A DNA stretch of 64,000 bases from positions 1 through 64,000 of the forward strand of contig NZ_QJKC01000012.1 in assembly GCF_003202035.1 (NCBI RefSeq), given 5' to 3'. Both the position numbers and the translations under genes were made by a program. The first letter of the stretch is position 1. Each line of letters opens with the position of its first letter. Source of the DNA: Aquitalea magnusonii. Its GTDB lineage: Bacteria; Pseudomonadota; Gammaproteobacteria; Burkholderiales; Chromobacteriaceae. Under the pieces are notes generated by a model. The model was given only the letters and a program-made list of their open reading frames with translations. It was not told the origin of the DNA and made no database searches. Shown here in pieces: positions 29,787-38,781 of the stretch.

Positions 29787-31724
29787 TCAGCGGGGCTGGC
29801 GACGGCTGCGCCAGATGTCGATCAGGGTTTCAAAATTGCCACGGGCGGCTGCAATCAGCCCGGCGTCGTCCAGTTCGCCGGCCAGCCAGCGTTGTGACGG
29901 TTCGTGGAACAGCGTGCGTCCCACCATGAAACCACGGCAGCTGCGGCTGGCTGCCGCGTCGGCAAAGCCCTGACGCAGCACATCCAGCGAAGCATGCAGG
30001 CCCAGCAGCACCACGCCACGGCAATAGGGGTCACGCTCGGCCAGCAGTGCATCCACAGCCTGCCATTGCGCGACCGACATGGATTCCAGCTTCCACCACT
30101 CCGGATAGATGCCCAGGTTGTAGAAGCGCTTGAGTGCGCGCAGCACGGTATCCGGTTGTTGCGGCAGCTTTTTCGACGGAATCACTTCCAGCAGCAGTTC
30201 ATGTCCGCTCAGTTGAGCGGCTTCGTAGATAGCGCGCACCTGGGCTTCCTGCTCCAGCCGGTTTTCCAGCGTGTCGTCCGGGTGGTACTGCACCAGACAT
30301 TTGATGATGTGTTCCTGCGGCCAGCTTTCCAGCCGGGCAGTGGCGGTGCGGCCACGGTCGAATTCCAGCGGGTTGGAACCGGGCAGTTCCACCGGACGGC
30401 CTATCCACCAGCCGCGACCGGTGGCGGCATACATGGCGTCCTCGCCATAGCGGTCGTCCACCAGAATGCCGATATGGCCTTGCAGCTGCAGCGCGCTTTC
30501 GGTTTGCGCCACCGCCTCCACCAACAGGCGCTTGAGCACGGAAATGCGCGCCTCGTCCGCCCCGCTTTGCCGCGCCAGCTCGAAAAACTGGTTGCGGTGA
30601 TCGAAGGCAAACACGCACAGGTCGTCCCACTGCTTGCGCTGGACGCTGACCCGGTGCAGGCGGCTGAGCGTGGCATCGTCACCCGGTCGCAGCGGTGTCT
30701 GTTCCAGACCGAGGAAATAATCCAGTTCGGCCGGAGTAGGCATGGCCGGCGAGCAGCCATGACGCGACACCACCAGCGCACCGCAGGCATTGGCGCGGGT
30801 GCAGCACCAGCCGTAGTCACGGCCATGCAGCCAGCCGGACAGGAAACCGGACAGAAAGGCATCGCCCGCGCCCAGTACATTCATCACTTCCACCTGCGCG
30901 CCCTTGACCGAGAAGGCATCCTCGATGCGCGCCGGGATGGCACCCGGAATCACCGCGCAGCCCAGCGGGCCACGCTTCACCACCAGGGTGGCCTGCGGTG
31001 CCAGCTGGCGCACGGTGGCCAGGCTGGTGAGCACATCGTCCGAGCCCCCGGCGATATTGATTTCTTCTTCGGTGCCGACAATCAGGTCGAACAGCGGCAG
31101 CACCGATTGCAAATGGGCAGTCACCCCGTCGCTGGCGATATAGCGCTCCTCGCCATTACCCCTGCCGGTAATGCCCCACAGCACCGGGCGGTAGTCGATA
31201 TCCAGCACGGTGCGCACATCATGCTTTCGTGCCAGCACCAGCGCCTTGCGGCTGGCGGCATTTACCTTGGCAGTGGAAAAGTGGGTGCCGGTAATCAGCA
31301 GCGCCTTGCTGGAGGCAATGAAGTCTTCATTGATATCCGCTTCTTCCAGCGCCATGTCGGCGCAGTTTTCGCGGTAAAACAGCAGGGGGAAGGTATCGCG
31401 GTCCTTGATGCCCAACAGCACCAGCGCGGTGAGCCGCTCCGGGTCCACCTTCACCTGGCTGACATCACAGCCTTCCGCTGTCAGGGTGTCCAGCAGGTAG
31501 CGGCCCATGTGTTCGTCGCCCACGCGTGACAGCATGGCGGACTTCAGGCCGAGGCGGGCAGTACCGAAAGCGATGTTGGCAGAGGAGCCGCCCAGATAGC
31601 GGGCAAAGCTGCTGGCGTCTTCCAGCCGGGCTCCCAGTTGGCGGGCATACAAGTCGATGGCCAGTCTGCCCAGGCAGATCAGGTCCAGCGGTCGGTCGGC
31701 AGCAAAATGGGTGGTGTTTTGCAT
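29787..31724 (-). CDS. iolC: 5-dehydro-2-deoxygluconokinase fused to DUF2090 aldolase-like domain
   Basis: The N-terminal half (about 1-330) is a PfkB-family kinase phosphorylating 2-deoxy-5-keto-gluconate: it has RYLGGSSANIAFGTARLG near 45 and the signature VLGAGDAFLSGFLSGW near 285. The C-terminal half (about 335-645) is a DUF2090 domain, which in proteobacterial inositol operons takes the place of aldolase IolJ and would split the phosphorylated product into malonate semialdehyde and DHAP. No separate iolJ is seen in the window, which supports that reading. First gene of the iolC-E-B-A operon; ATG 31724 is chosen over one at 31733. Confidence 0.92.
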   Translation of the reverse strand: MQNTTHFAADRPLDLICLGRLAIDLYARQLGARLEDASSFARYLGGSSANIAFGTARLGLKSAMLSRVGDEHMGRYLLDTLTAEGCDVSQVKVDPERLTALVLLGIKDRDTFPLLFYRENCADMALEEADINEDFIASSKALLITGTHFSTAKVNAASRKALVLARKHDVRTVLDIDYRPVLWGITGRGNGEERYIASDGVTAHLQSVLPLFDLIVGTEEEINIAGGSDDVLTSLATVRQLAPQATLVVKRGPLGCAVIPGAIPARIEDAFSVKGAQVEVMNVLGAGDAFLSGFLSGWLHGRDYGWCCTRANACGALVVSRHGCSPAMPTPAELDYFLGLEQTPLRPGDDATLSRLHRVSVQRKQWDDLCVFAFDHRNQFFELARQSGADEARISVLKRLLVEAVAQTESALQLQGHIGILVDDRYGEDAMYAATGRGWWIGRPVELPGSNPLEFDRGRTATARLESWPQEHIIKCLVQYHPDDTLENRLEQEAQVRAIYEAAQLSGHELLLEVIPSKKLPQQPDTVLRALKRFYNLGIYPEWWKLESMSVAQWQAVDALLAERDPYCRGVVLLGLHASLDVLRQGFADAAASRSCRGFMVGRTLFHEPSQRWLAGELDDAGLIAAARGNFETLIDIWRSRRQPR

Positions 31725-31875
31725 GGTGTGCATTCTTTGTCTCGTTGAGTGACTGTCCGCCGCTGAGGCCCGCCTCCACCCGCCCGGGGAAGTGCGCCGT
31801 CAGCCATATCGGTGAAGTCCAGCATAAAACGGCGGCCTGATGAATGCAACTTTTTTTTCGTATTTATTTTCTAAT

Positions 31876-31904
31876 AGAAATTATTTTCCGAAAAATGTTT
31901 TTGT
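31876..31904. promoter_or_regulatory. Candidate RpiR/IolR operators between iolC and rpiR
   Basis: Two overlapping AT-rich imperfect palindromes, AGAAATTATTTTCCGA (31876-31891) and CGAAAAATGTTTTTGT (31889-31904), lie in the 200-base divergent region. Closely similar sequences occur upstream of the ABC transporter, iolD and the second inositol dehydrogenase gene, which suggests a common repressor, most simply the adjacent RpiR protein. Confidence 0.55.
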
Positions 31905-31926
31905 AGTGCGCCGGTTTCACTCTAAA

Positions 31927-32826
31927 ATGACGCCATCCACATTGCCGAACATTCCTGCCATGACCAAGGAAATAAGCGCCGATCAGCTGATGCAACGCAT
32001 TGCCGAGGAATACGAAGACCTGAGCAAGCAGCTGAAAGTCATTGCCAAATACGTAGAAGAACACCGCCAGACGCTGGTGCTGGAGCGCATTACCGACATT
32101 GCCCAGGCCTGCGAGGTGCAACCTTCCGCCATCGTGCGTTTTGCCCAGCGCTTTGGCTTCAGCGGCTTTTCCGACATGCAGACGGTGTTCCGCGATGCCT
32201 TTGCCCCGGCAGGTGGCAATGTCAACAATTACCAGAAGCGCATCCGCAGCGTGATTGCCACGCAGGACACGCCGCTGAGCAACACCCAGGTGACGCAGAA
32301 CTTCATTGCTGCCTGCCAGCAAGGGCTGGACGAGTTGTCGCAAGCGCTGGACCCGGCGGCCATCGACAAGGCGGTGGAATTGCTGGTGAAGGCAGACAAT
32401 ATCTATGTGGTGGCGGTGCGGCGCATGTTTCCGATTGCCAGCTATATCAGCTATGCCCTGCAGCACACGGCCAAGCGGGTGCATCTGGTATCCGGCCTGG
32501 GCGGCATGTACCACGACCAGATCCGCAGCATCCGCGAAAACGACCTGATGATCGCCATCAGCTTCCAGCCTTATGGCAAGGAAACCCGTTACTGCGCACG
32601 TGTGGCCGGACAAAACAAGGCAAAGCAGCTGGTGATTACTGACAGCCAGTTAAGCCCGCTGGCACGCAATGCCGATGCGGTGCTGACGGTAAAAGAGGGC
32701 ACCGCGTTTTCCTTCCGCTCGCTCACCAGCACCATCAGCCTGTGTCAGGCCTTGTTCATTGCCCTGTCTTACCGGCTGGAACTGGTGATTGAAGAGACCC
32801 GCGACGCCGGGGCTTACGACGACTGA
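31927..32826 (+). CDS. RpiR/MurR-family transcriptional regulator, probable inositol repressor
   Basis: Regulator with an N-terminal RpiR helix-turn-helix (ITDIAQACEVQPSAIVRFAQRFGFSGF, about residues 57-83) and a C-terminal SIS sugar-phosphate-binding domain (about 130-280). It diverges from iolC, as IolR of Salmonella and relatives does, so it likely represses the iol units until an inositol intermediate binds. The start is uncertain: ATG 31927 (299 aa) or ATG 31960 (288 aa), neither with a clear Shine-Dalgarno. Its last 71 bases overlap the 3' end of the convergent DMT transporter gene. Confidence 0.88.
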   Translation: MTPSTLPNIPAMTKEISADQLMQRIAEEYEDLSKQLKVIAKYVEEHRQTLVLERITDIAQACEVQPSAIVRFAQRFGFSGFSDMQTVFRDAFAPAGGNVNNYQKRIRSVIATQDTPLSNTQVTQNFIAACQQGLDELSQALDPAAIDKAVELLVKADNIYVVAVRRMFPIASYISYALQHTAKRVHLVSGLGGMYHDQIRSIRENDLMIAISFQPYGKETRYCARVAGQNKAKQLVITDSQLSPLARNADAVLTVKEGTAFSFRSLTSTISLCQALFIALSYRLELVIEETRDAGAYDD

Positions 32827-33691
32827 CCAGCAAGGACGACATGATCAGGCCCGCGCCGGTCAGCTGACTGGCGCTCATGCTGCTGCCAAACCACCACCAG
32901 GCCAGCAAGGCAGTCCACACCGGCTCCAGCAGCAGGATGAAGGCCGAACGCTGCATTGGCACCCGCGCCTGCGCCCAGCCTTGCAGGAAGAAGCGGCCAC
33001 AGGTGGCCAGCAGGATGCTTACCAGCAGCCAGGCCATCAGCTCACCGCTCAGCCGGGATGGCCAGTGCTCCACCAGTACACTGCCGACCAAACCGGCCAC
33101 TCCGGCCAGCAGCAGCTGCAAGGCGGTCAGGCTCAATGCCGGAGCCTTCGCCCCTGCCCTGCCGTTCAGATTGAGAAATACCGACATCGCCACGGCCGAA
33201 GCCAGAAACAGGCTGTCGGCCGCACCCAGCTGCCAGCCACCATGCAAGGCCATGGCTGCCACACCCAGCGCAGCCAGCGGCATGGCCCACAAGGTTTGCG
33301 CCAGCAGCACGGTGCCAAACATCAGCCGCGCCAGCACTGGTGCCAGCACCACCCCCAGGCTGCCAATGAAGGCACCCACGCCCAGGTTGTTGCTTTGCTG
33401 CAAGGCCAACATCCACAGCACCATGGCCAAGGCCAGCATCAGCGCACTCCACCAACTGCTGGCAGGCAAACGCCAAGGCAATGGCTGGGAACGCCAGCGC
33501 GCCAGCAAGGCCAGCACCACACCGGCACTGCCAAAGCGCACTCCCAGAAACAACAAGGGCGGCATGCCGCGCAAGACTTCCTTGGAACACAGCCAGCCAA
33601 AACCGGCAATCAGGGTCACCAGCACCAGCGTGGCTTCTGCCAGACCGGGGCGTACAGCTTGATCTACTCTCACAACTGGATTCGGGCGCAC
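32756..33691 (-). CDS. EamA/DMT-family transporter
   Basis: Ten predicted membrane segments in two EamA repeats (first near LVLVTLIAGFGWLCSKEVLRG, second in the C-terminal half), about 311 aa, the usual DMT size. The substrate is unknown; in this context it might export or import a metabolite of inositol or be unrelated. The frame is open to 33829, but an intrinsic terminator at 33712-33735 lies inside that extension, so a start downstream of it is preferred; GTG 33691 is a guess. The 3' end overlaps the convergent regulator gene. Confidence 0.75.
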   Translation of the reverse strand: MRPNPVVRVDQAVRPGLAEATLVLVTLIAGFGWLCSKEVLRGMPPLLFLGVRFGSAGVVLALLARWRSQPLPWRLPASSWWSALMLALAMVLWMLALQQSNNLGVGAFIGSLGVVLAPVLARLMFGTVLLAQTLWAMPLAALGVAAMALHGGWQLGAADSLFLASAVAMSVFLNLNGRAGAKAPALSLTALQLLLAGVAGLVGSVLVEHWPSRLSGELMAWLLVSILLATCGRFFLQGWAQARVPMQRSAFILLLEPVWTALLAWWWFGSSMSASQLTGAGLIMSSLLVSRRKPRRRGSLQSPVPAGKTGQ

Positions 33692-33711
33692 AACACGTTT
33701 CCGCAACAATG

Positions 33712-33735
33712 AAAAAACGGGAAGGCGCACCTTCC
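33712..33735 (-). terminator. Terminator of the ABC transporter operon
   Basis: GGGAAGG / CCTTCCC stem with a short loop, followed on the minus strand by G and six Ts. It lies 116 bases after the permease stop codon and before the likely start of the DMT transporter gene. Confidence 0.8.
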
Positions 33736-33850
33736 CGATCAACACCCTGCTGAGAGATTCCTGCCGCATTGCCATGCCGCATTCAGACAGCCGGGTGTGA
33801 CTCCTGCGGCAGTTTAACTGCTGCCACACCCGCTGTGCGATGCCGGGCGA

Positions 33851-34876
33851 TCAGCTGCGGCGATTGCGCTGGCGGTACTGGTCCGCCACCACGGCCACCA
33901 CAATGATGATGCCTTTGACGATTTCCTGGTAATAGGCGTCGATACGCAGGAAGGTGAAGCCGGAGGTCATGGTGCCCAGAATCAGCGCGCCAATCACGGT
34001 GCCGGTAATCTTGCCCAGGCCGCCATTGAGCGAGGTGCCGCCAATCACCGCGGCAGCAATGGCATCCAGCTCGTACATCATGCCCATGCCAGCCTGACCG
34101 GACACCGCCCTTGCCGAGGTGACCACCCCGGCCAGGCCGGACAGCAAACCTGCCACGGTGTACACCAGAATCAGGTGGCGGTTGACATTGATGCCGGCCA
34201 CGCGCGCAGCGGCACGGTTGGCACCAATGGCATAAGTGTATTTACCGTAACGGGTGTAGCTGAGCACGATGTGGAACACCAGCGCCGTCAGCAGGAAGAT
34301 GATGATGGGGTTGATGCCGGCACCGATGGCCGCGTAGTTGTCGGACAGCATGCTGATGGGCTCACCCTTGGTGTACCACTTGGCCAGGCCGCGTGCGGTA
34401 ACCATCATGCCCAGTGTGGCGATGAAGGGCGGAATGGCTGTGCGGGCAATCACCGCGCCGTTGATCAGCCCGCACACCAGCCCCACCAGCAAACCGGCCA
34501 CCAGTGGTGCAATCACCGGCAGGTCGGTGAGCGAAGGGAACACCGCGCGGGCGAAGTCCGAGGTTTGTGCCAGGCTGGCCGACACCATGGCGGTGAGTGC
34601 CACCACCGAGCCGGATGAGAGGTCGATACCACCCATGATGATGATCTGGGTGACGCCCACCGCGATGATGCCGATCACCGATACCTGCAGCACCATCACG
34701 ATCAGTCTTTCCTTGTTGGCGATGAAGCTTTGGCCGACGAAAATCCAGCCCAACAGTTCGAATATCAGGGCCACGCCCAGCAGCACCATGAAGATGCGCG
34801 CTTCGGCGGGAAGCTTGAAACCAAATGCGCCGGATTTTGCTGCCTTGTCCAGCGGCTGCGTATTGCTGATTGCCAT
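33851..34876 (-). CDS. ABC transporter permease, ribose/inositol type
   Basis: A 341-aa inner-membrane permease of the RbsC/AraH (CUT2) family with about ten hydrophobic segments. The family stretch GGIDLSSGSVVALTAM is near 85, and TARGLAKWYT and GGTSLNGGLGKITGTVIGALI follow. Together with the ATPase and binding protein it would form an inositol importer (IatP-like), inferred from the surrounding iol genes. The ATG at 34876 has an AGGAG site; in-frame sequence further upstream belongs to the ATPase gene. Confidence 0.88.
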   Translation of the reverse strand: MAISNTQPLDKAAKSGAFGFKLPAEARIFMVLLGVALIFELLGWIFVGQSFIANKERLIVMVLQVSVIGIIAVGVTQIIIMGGIDLSSGSVVALTAMVSASLAQTSDFARAVFPSLTDLPVIAPLVAGLLVGLVCGLINGAVIARTAIPPFIATLGMMVTARGLAKWYTKGEPISMLSDNYAAIGAGINPIIIFLLTALVFHIVLSYTRYGKYTYAIGANRAAARVAGINVNRHLILVYTVAGLLSGLAGVVTSARAVSGQAGMGMMYELDAIAAAVIGGTSLNGGLGKITGTVIGALILGTMTSGFTFLRIDAYYQEIVKGIIIVVAVVADQYRQRNRRS

Positions 34877-34923
34877 CTCGTCTTCTCCTGCTGTTATTGT
34901 GCTTTCCCTGGCTTGCGGCAGTG

Positions 34924-36471
34924 TCAGCCGGCAGCCAGTGTCATGATGCTGACCTGGGTGGCGTCGGCCCGGTCGACAATGCCGGTCACCCTGCCCTCGT
35001 GCATCACCATGATGCGGTCGCTCATTCCCAGGACTTCGGGCAACTCGGACGAAATCATGATGACCGCCACACCCTGTCCTGCCAGTTTGCAGATCAGCTT
35101 GTGGATTTCGGCCTTGGCGCCCACATCGATGCCGCGGGTGGGTTCGTCCAGAATCAGTATTTTCGGCTTGGTCAGCAGCCAGCGGCCAATCAGCACTTTT
35201 TGCTGGTTGCCACCGGACAGGTTTTCGATGCGCTCGTCCAGATTCGGCGTTTTCACCCGCAGCGTGCCGGACATGGCTGCGCACATGCTGTCCAGCGCCT
35301 GCTGACGGACAAAACCGGCCTTGAGGTTGTCACCACCCAGCACCGATATCTGCATGTTTTCCTGAATGCTCAGGTTGAGAAAACAGCCGGTGTCCTTGCG
35401 GTCTTCAGTCAGAAAGGCCATGCCGTGCTGCATGGCAGTGCGCGGGGAGTCCACCGTTACTGCCTGGCCATTGATACGGATCTGGCCGCTACTGGCCGGG
35501 CTGACGCCAAACAGGGTTTCCGCCACATTGCTGCGGCCGGAGCCGATCAGCCCCGCCACGCCGAGGATTTCCCCCTGGCGGACACTAAATGTCACATCAC
35601 GGAACACGCCATCCAGGGTGAGGTTTTCCACTTCCAGCGCCACCTCGCCAATCGGCACGATGGTCTTGGGGAACATCTCGGTGATTTCGCGCCCCACCAT
35701 CATGCGTATCACTTCATCATGAGTCAGCTGTTCCACCCGCTTGCAGCCGATGAAATGGCCATCGCGGAATACCGACACCTCGTCGGCAATCTCGAACAGC
35801 TCGTTCATCTTGTGGGTGATGTAGATGATGCCCTTGCCCTGCTCGCGCAGCATGCGCACGATGCGGAACAAATGGGCGACTTCGTGCTCGGTCAGTGCAG
35901 ACGTGGGTTCGTCCATGATCAGCACGTCGGAGTTGTACGACACCGCGCGGGCGATCTCCACCATCTGGCGGCTGGAAATGCTCAGGCTGGCCACCTTGGC
36001 TTCGGGGTCCAGATCGATGGACAGCTGGGCAAACAGCTCGCGGGTCATCTGGTACATCCTGGCGTGGTCGATCAGGCCGAAGCGGTTCAGCGGCTCGCGG
36101 CGGATCCAGATGTTTTCGGCAATGCTCATGAAGGGCATCAGGTTCAGTTCCTGATGAATCATGGCGATGCCGTTTTCCAGGGCATCCAGCGGCGAAGTCA
36201 GCGCAATTTCACGGCCGTGCAGGCGGTACACGCCCTTGTCCGGGATATACACCCCGGCCAGGATTTTCATCAGCGTGGACTTGCCAGCACCGTTTTCGCC
36301 CATCAGCGCATGCACGGTTCCGGCGCGCAGGCGGAAGGACACATCATCCAGCGCCACCACACCGGGGAAAGCCTTGCGTACGCCTTCCACTTCAATCAGC
36401 AGCGTTTCGCGCTCCACGGGCGGGTGGGACAGTGCGGCTGCCTGCGGTTTTTCCGGGGCCAGGCTCAACAT
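34924..36471 (-). CDS. ABC transporter ATP-binding protein, duplicated (CUT2 sugar type)
   Basis: A 515-aa protein with two ABC domains in tandem, as in RbsA. The first has Walker [10 protein letters not shown] (58-66), the signature [14 protein letters not shown] and Walker [12 protein letters not shown]. The second has a degenerate P-loop (GLIGSGRSN) with an intact signature [14 protein letters not shown] and [12 protein letters not shown], the normal asymmetry of this family. It lies 47 bases upstream of the permease. Probable inositol import (IatA-like). Confidence 0.9.
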   Translation of the reverse strand: MLSLAPEKPQAAALSHPPVERETLLIEVEGVRKAFPGVVALDDVSFRLRAGTVHALMGENGAGKSTLMKILAGVYIPDKGVYRLHGREIALTSPLDALENGIAMIHQELNLMPFMSIAENIWIRREPLNRFGLIDHARMYQMTRELFAQLSIDLDPEAKVASLSISSRQMVEIARAVSYNSDVLIMDEPTSALTEHEVAHLFRIVRMLREQGKGIIYITHKMNELFEIADEVSVFRDGHFIGCKRVEQLTHDEVIRMMVGREITEMFPKTIVPIGEVALEVENLTLDGVFRDVTFSVRQGEILGVAGLIGSGRSNVAETLFGVSPASSGQIRINGQAVTVDSPRTAMQHGMAFLTEDRKDTGCFLNLSIQENMQISVLGGDNLKAGFVRQQALDSMCAAMSGTLRVKTPNLDERIENLSGGNQQKVLIGRWLLTKPKILILDEPTRGIDVGAKAEIHKLICKLAGQGVAVIMISSELPEVLGMSDRIMVMHEGRVTGIVDRADATQVSIMTLAAG

Positions 36472-36529
36472 GGCTTGCTCTCCTCCTTGAGTACCGGGCG
36501 GCGCACTGCTGCGGCCGCCCGCTTCAGCT

Positions 36530-37468
36530 TTAGTTGCGCGACTGGTAGTTCTTCAGGTTGGCCGGGGTGACCAGTTCGAACGGTACCCAGATCATGGACG
36601 GCAGCTTCTCGCCACGCGACAGCTTGAGCGCAGTGTCCACCGCGCCCTTGCCCTGACCGGCGGCATTCTGGAACACGGTGACTTTCAGCTCGCCGTTCTT
36701 CATGGCAGTCAGCGCATCCTGGGTGGCATCCACGCCAGCCACGATGGTTTTGTCCAGACGCTTGGCAGACTTGAGTGCCTGAATGGCACCCAGTGCCATT
36801 TCGTCGTTATTGGACACCACGGCGTCAAACTGCAGGCCGGCGCTCAGCCAGTTCATCATCAGGTCGCGGCCATCGGTGCGCGACCATTTGGCGGTCTGCT
36901 TTTCCACAATCTTGATACCGTTACACGGCGCCTTGGCAATCACCTCTTCCACATCCTTGGTACGCTGACGCGCGGCCTGGTTGGCCAGGTCGCCCATCAT
37001 CACCACGATATTGCCCTTGCCCTTCATCAGGCGGCACACCTCTTTCATCTGCACGGTGCCCGATTCGGCCTCGTTGGAGCCGACAAAGGCCACCTTGGCA
37101 GGCAGGGTCTTGTCGGCCGGCATGCGGTTTACGTACACCAGCGGAATGCCGGCGCTTTGCGCCAGTTTGGTGATTTTCGGTGTGGCATCGGTATCCACCA
37201 CGTTGACGATGATGGCGTCCACTTTCTGGGCAATGAAGTTTTGTACCTGGCTGAGCTGGCGGCCGACATCGTTTTGCGCATCTTCAAACTGGATGTCCAC
37301 ACCCTTCTGACTGCCGGCATAGGTTTTCATGTTGTTGCGCAGCACGGTGAGGAAGTTGTCGTCAAAGGCGGACATGGTCACGCCCAGTTTGGCAGCGGAT
37401 GCCGGCATGGCCAGCATGGTGAGGGAAAAGAACACTGCGGAACCAGCAAGCTTGGTGATGCGTTTCAT
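36530..37468 (-). CDS. Periplasmic sugar/inositol-binding protein of ABC transporter
   Basis: A 312-aa periplasmic-binding protein (PBP1, ribose-binding type). A Sec signal [20 protein letters not shown] ends at an ASA-A site near 26. Two lobes follow, with typical stretches [28 protein letters not shown] and [16 protein letters not shown]. First gene of the transporter operon; an operator-like palindrome lies 157-172 bases upstream. The ligand is inferred to be inositol from context. Confidence 0.9.
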   Translation of the reverse strand: MKRITKLAGSAVFFSLTMLAMPASAAKLGVTMSAFDDNFLTVLRNNMKTYAGSQKGVDIQFEDAQNDVGRQLSQVQNFIAQKVDAIIVNVVDTDATPKITKLAQSAGIPLVYVNRMPADKTLPAKVAFVGSNEAESGTVQMKEVCRLMKGKGNIVVMMGDLANQAARQRTKDVEEVIAKAPCNGIKIVEKQTAKWSRTDGRDLMMNWLSAGLQFDAVVSNNDEMALGAIQALKSAKRLDKTIVAGVDATQDALTAMKNGELKVTVFQNAAGQGKGAVDTALKLSRGEKLPSMIWVPFELVTPANLKNYQSRN

Positions 37469-37624
37469 TGATGCGTCTCCTGTCCTTATGGTGTGGGTTC
37501 GATCCCGACATGCCGCCGACCGCTCATGTTGCAGTGCAATGCGAAGCGCATATCGTGTTGTCGTGCAGCTAAGATAAGTGAGCCGCATCAATATTGCAAA
37601 TAAAATTTCATGCTGCACTGCACT

Positions 37625-37640
37625 TAGAAATGTTTTTCTA
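37625..37640. promoter_or_regulatory. Candidate RpiR/IolR operator upstream of the transporter operon
   Basis: TAGAAATGTTTTTCTA is a palindrome with perfect 6-base outer arms (TAGAAA/TTTCTA). A second similar sequence, ATTGCAAATAAAATTTCATG, lies nearby at 37592-37611. Both resemble sequences in front of iolC/rpiR, iolD and the inositol dehydrogenase gene. Confidence 0.55.
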
Positions 37641-37760
37641 TATTTTGCCAACAACAGCGGCAACACAGTGATCAGGCTGCCTGGTCTTACCCTGCTGAAA
37701 ACGCCCTATCCAGCTGATTCAAATGGTTTTTTCTTCAAAAAAGACAGCGTGCGCTAGTGA

Positions 37761-37793
37761 AAAATGAAAAAGCCATGCCGACATGGCATGGCT
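37761..37793 (-). terminator. Terminator of the iolD-iolE2 operon
   Basis: A perfect 9-bp stem AGCCATGCC / GGCATGGCT with a 5-base loop, followed on the minus strand by TTTTTCATTTTTC, lies 40 bases after the second iolE stop codon. Confidence 0.85.
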
Positions 37794-37832
37794 ACTGACA
37801 CTGCTGCCAGCTTTACCGGCAACACGGGGTTT

Positions 37833-38744
37833 TCAGGCAACAACCGGCTGGCGCAGGCTGGCACACAAGGCCGCCAGATAGTCGTAACCCTTCTTGGCAT
37901 ATTCATAGCTGGGGGCCAGCGCCGGGTCCTGCTCGGCCTCCACCACCAGCCAGCCCCGATAACCATGGCGCTGCAAGGTGGCCAGAATGGGGGCGAAGTC
38001 GATCATGCCGTCGCCCGGTACGGTAAACACGCCCTTGAGCACGGCGTCCAGAAAACTCCAGTTTTCCGCCCTGGCCTGTTGCATCACCGCCCGCCGTACA
38101 TCCTTGCAATGCACATGCACCACCCGGTCCACATGCTTGAGCAGCTCGACATAGGCGTCACCCCCGGCAAAAGTGATGTGGCCGGTATCAAACAGCAGGC
38201 CGACATCCGGCCCGGTGAGTGACATCAGCAAGTCCAGGTCGGCACTGGTTTCGCAATACGCCCCCATGTGGTGGTGGTAGGCCAGGGTGATGCCCCTGCC
38301 CTTCAGCCAGGCAGCAAACGCATCCAGCCGCGCCGCGTAATCCTGCCACTGCTGTTGACTGCTAAAACGGGGGCGTTGCGATAAGGGGGTCTGTTGCTGT
38401 CCCTGCACCGAGTCCGCCACTTCGCCATACACCAGCACTTGGCAGCCGTTGAACAGCAGCTTGTCCACGTGGGCAGTGGCTGCGGCTATTTCCTGCTCCA
38501 CCGTGCCGCTTGCCAGATGGCCGGAATGCCAGCCAGACACCACCGCCACGTCGTATTCGGCCATTTTGTTGCGCAATGCCTGCGGGTCCTTGGGAAACTT
38601 GTTGCCCAGCTCGAAACCGGCGTAACCGATTTCTGCGCCTTCTTGCAAGCAGGTTTCCAGCGGGATATGCCCGCCCAGCTGCGGCAGGTCGTCGTTGCTC
38701 CAGGAAATCGGGTTGATGCCGATGCGCACATCAAATTGCTGCAC
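37833..38744 (-). CDS. iolE: Myo-inosose-2 dehydratase, copy 2 (IolE paralogue)
   Basis: A 303-aa TIM-barrel dehydratase sharing well over half its residues by eye with the IolE at 28851-29768, including IGINPISWSNDDLP, AYHHHMGAYCET, LLFDTGHITFAG and HVHCKDVR. All the metal-ligand motifs are kept, so it should be active. The start is GTG 38744, fixed by AAGGAG 7 bases upstream; open sequence beyond that is not coding. It lies 37 bases after iolD. It may act on a different inosose isomer or serve as a second dose of the same step. Confidence 0.9.
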   Translation of the reverse strand: MQQFDVRIGINPISWSNDDLPQLGGHIPLETCLQEGAEIGYAGFELGNKFPKDPQALRNKMAEYDVAVVSGWHSGHLASGTVEQEIAAATAHVDKLLFNGCQVLVYGEVADSVQGQQQTPLSQRPRFSSQQQWQDYAARLDAFAAWLKGRGITLAYHHHMGAYCETSADLDLLMSLTGPDVGLLFDTGHITFAGGDAYVELLKHVDRVVHVHCKDVRRAVMQQARAENWSFLDAVLKGVFTVPGDGMIDFAPILATLQRHGYRGWLVVEAEQDPALAPSYEYAKKGYDYLAALCASLRQPVVA

Positions 38745-38781
38745 TGTCTCACTCCTTATATATGTATTTGTAATGGCTGTA

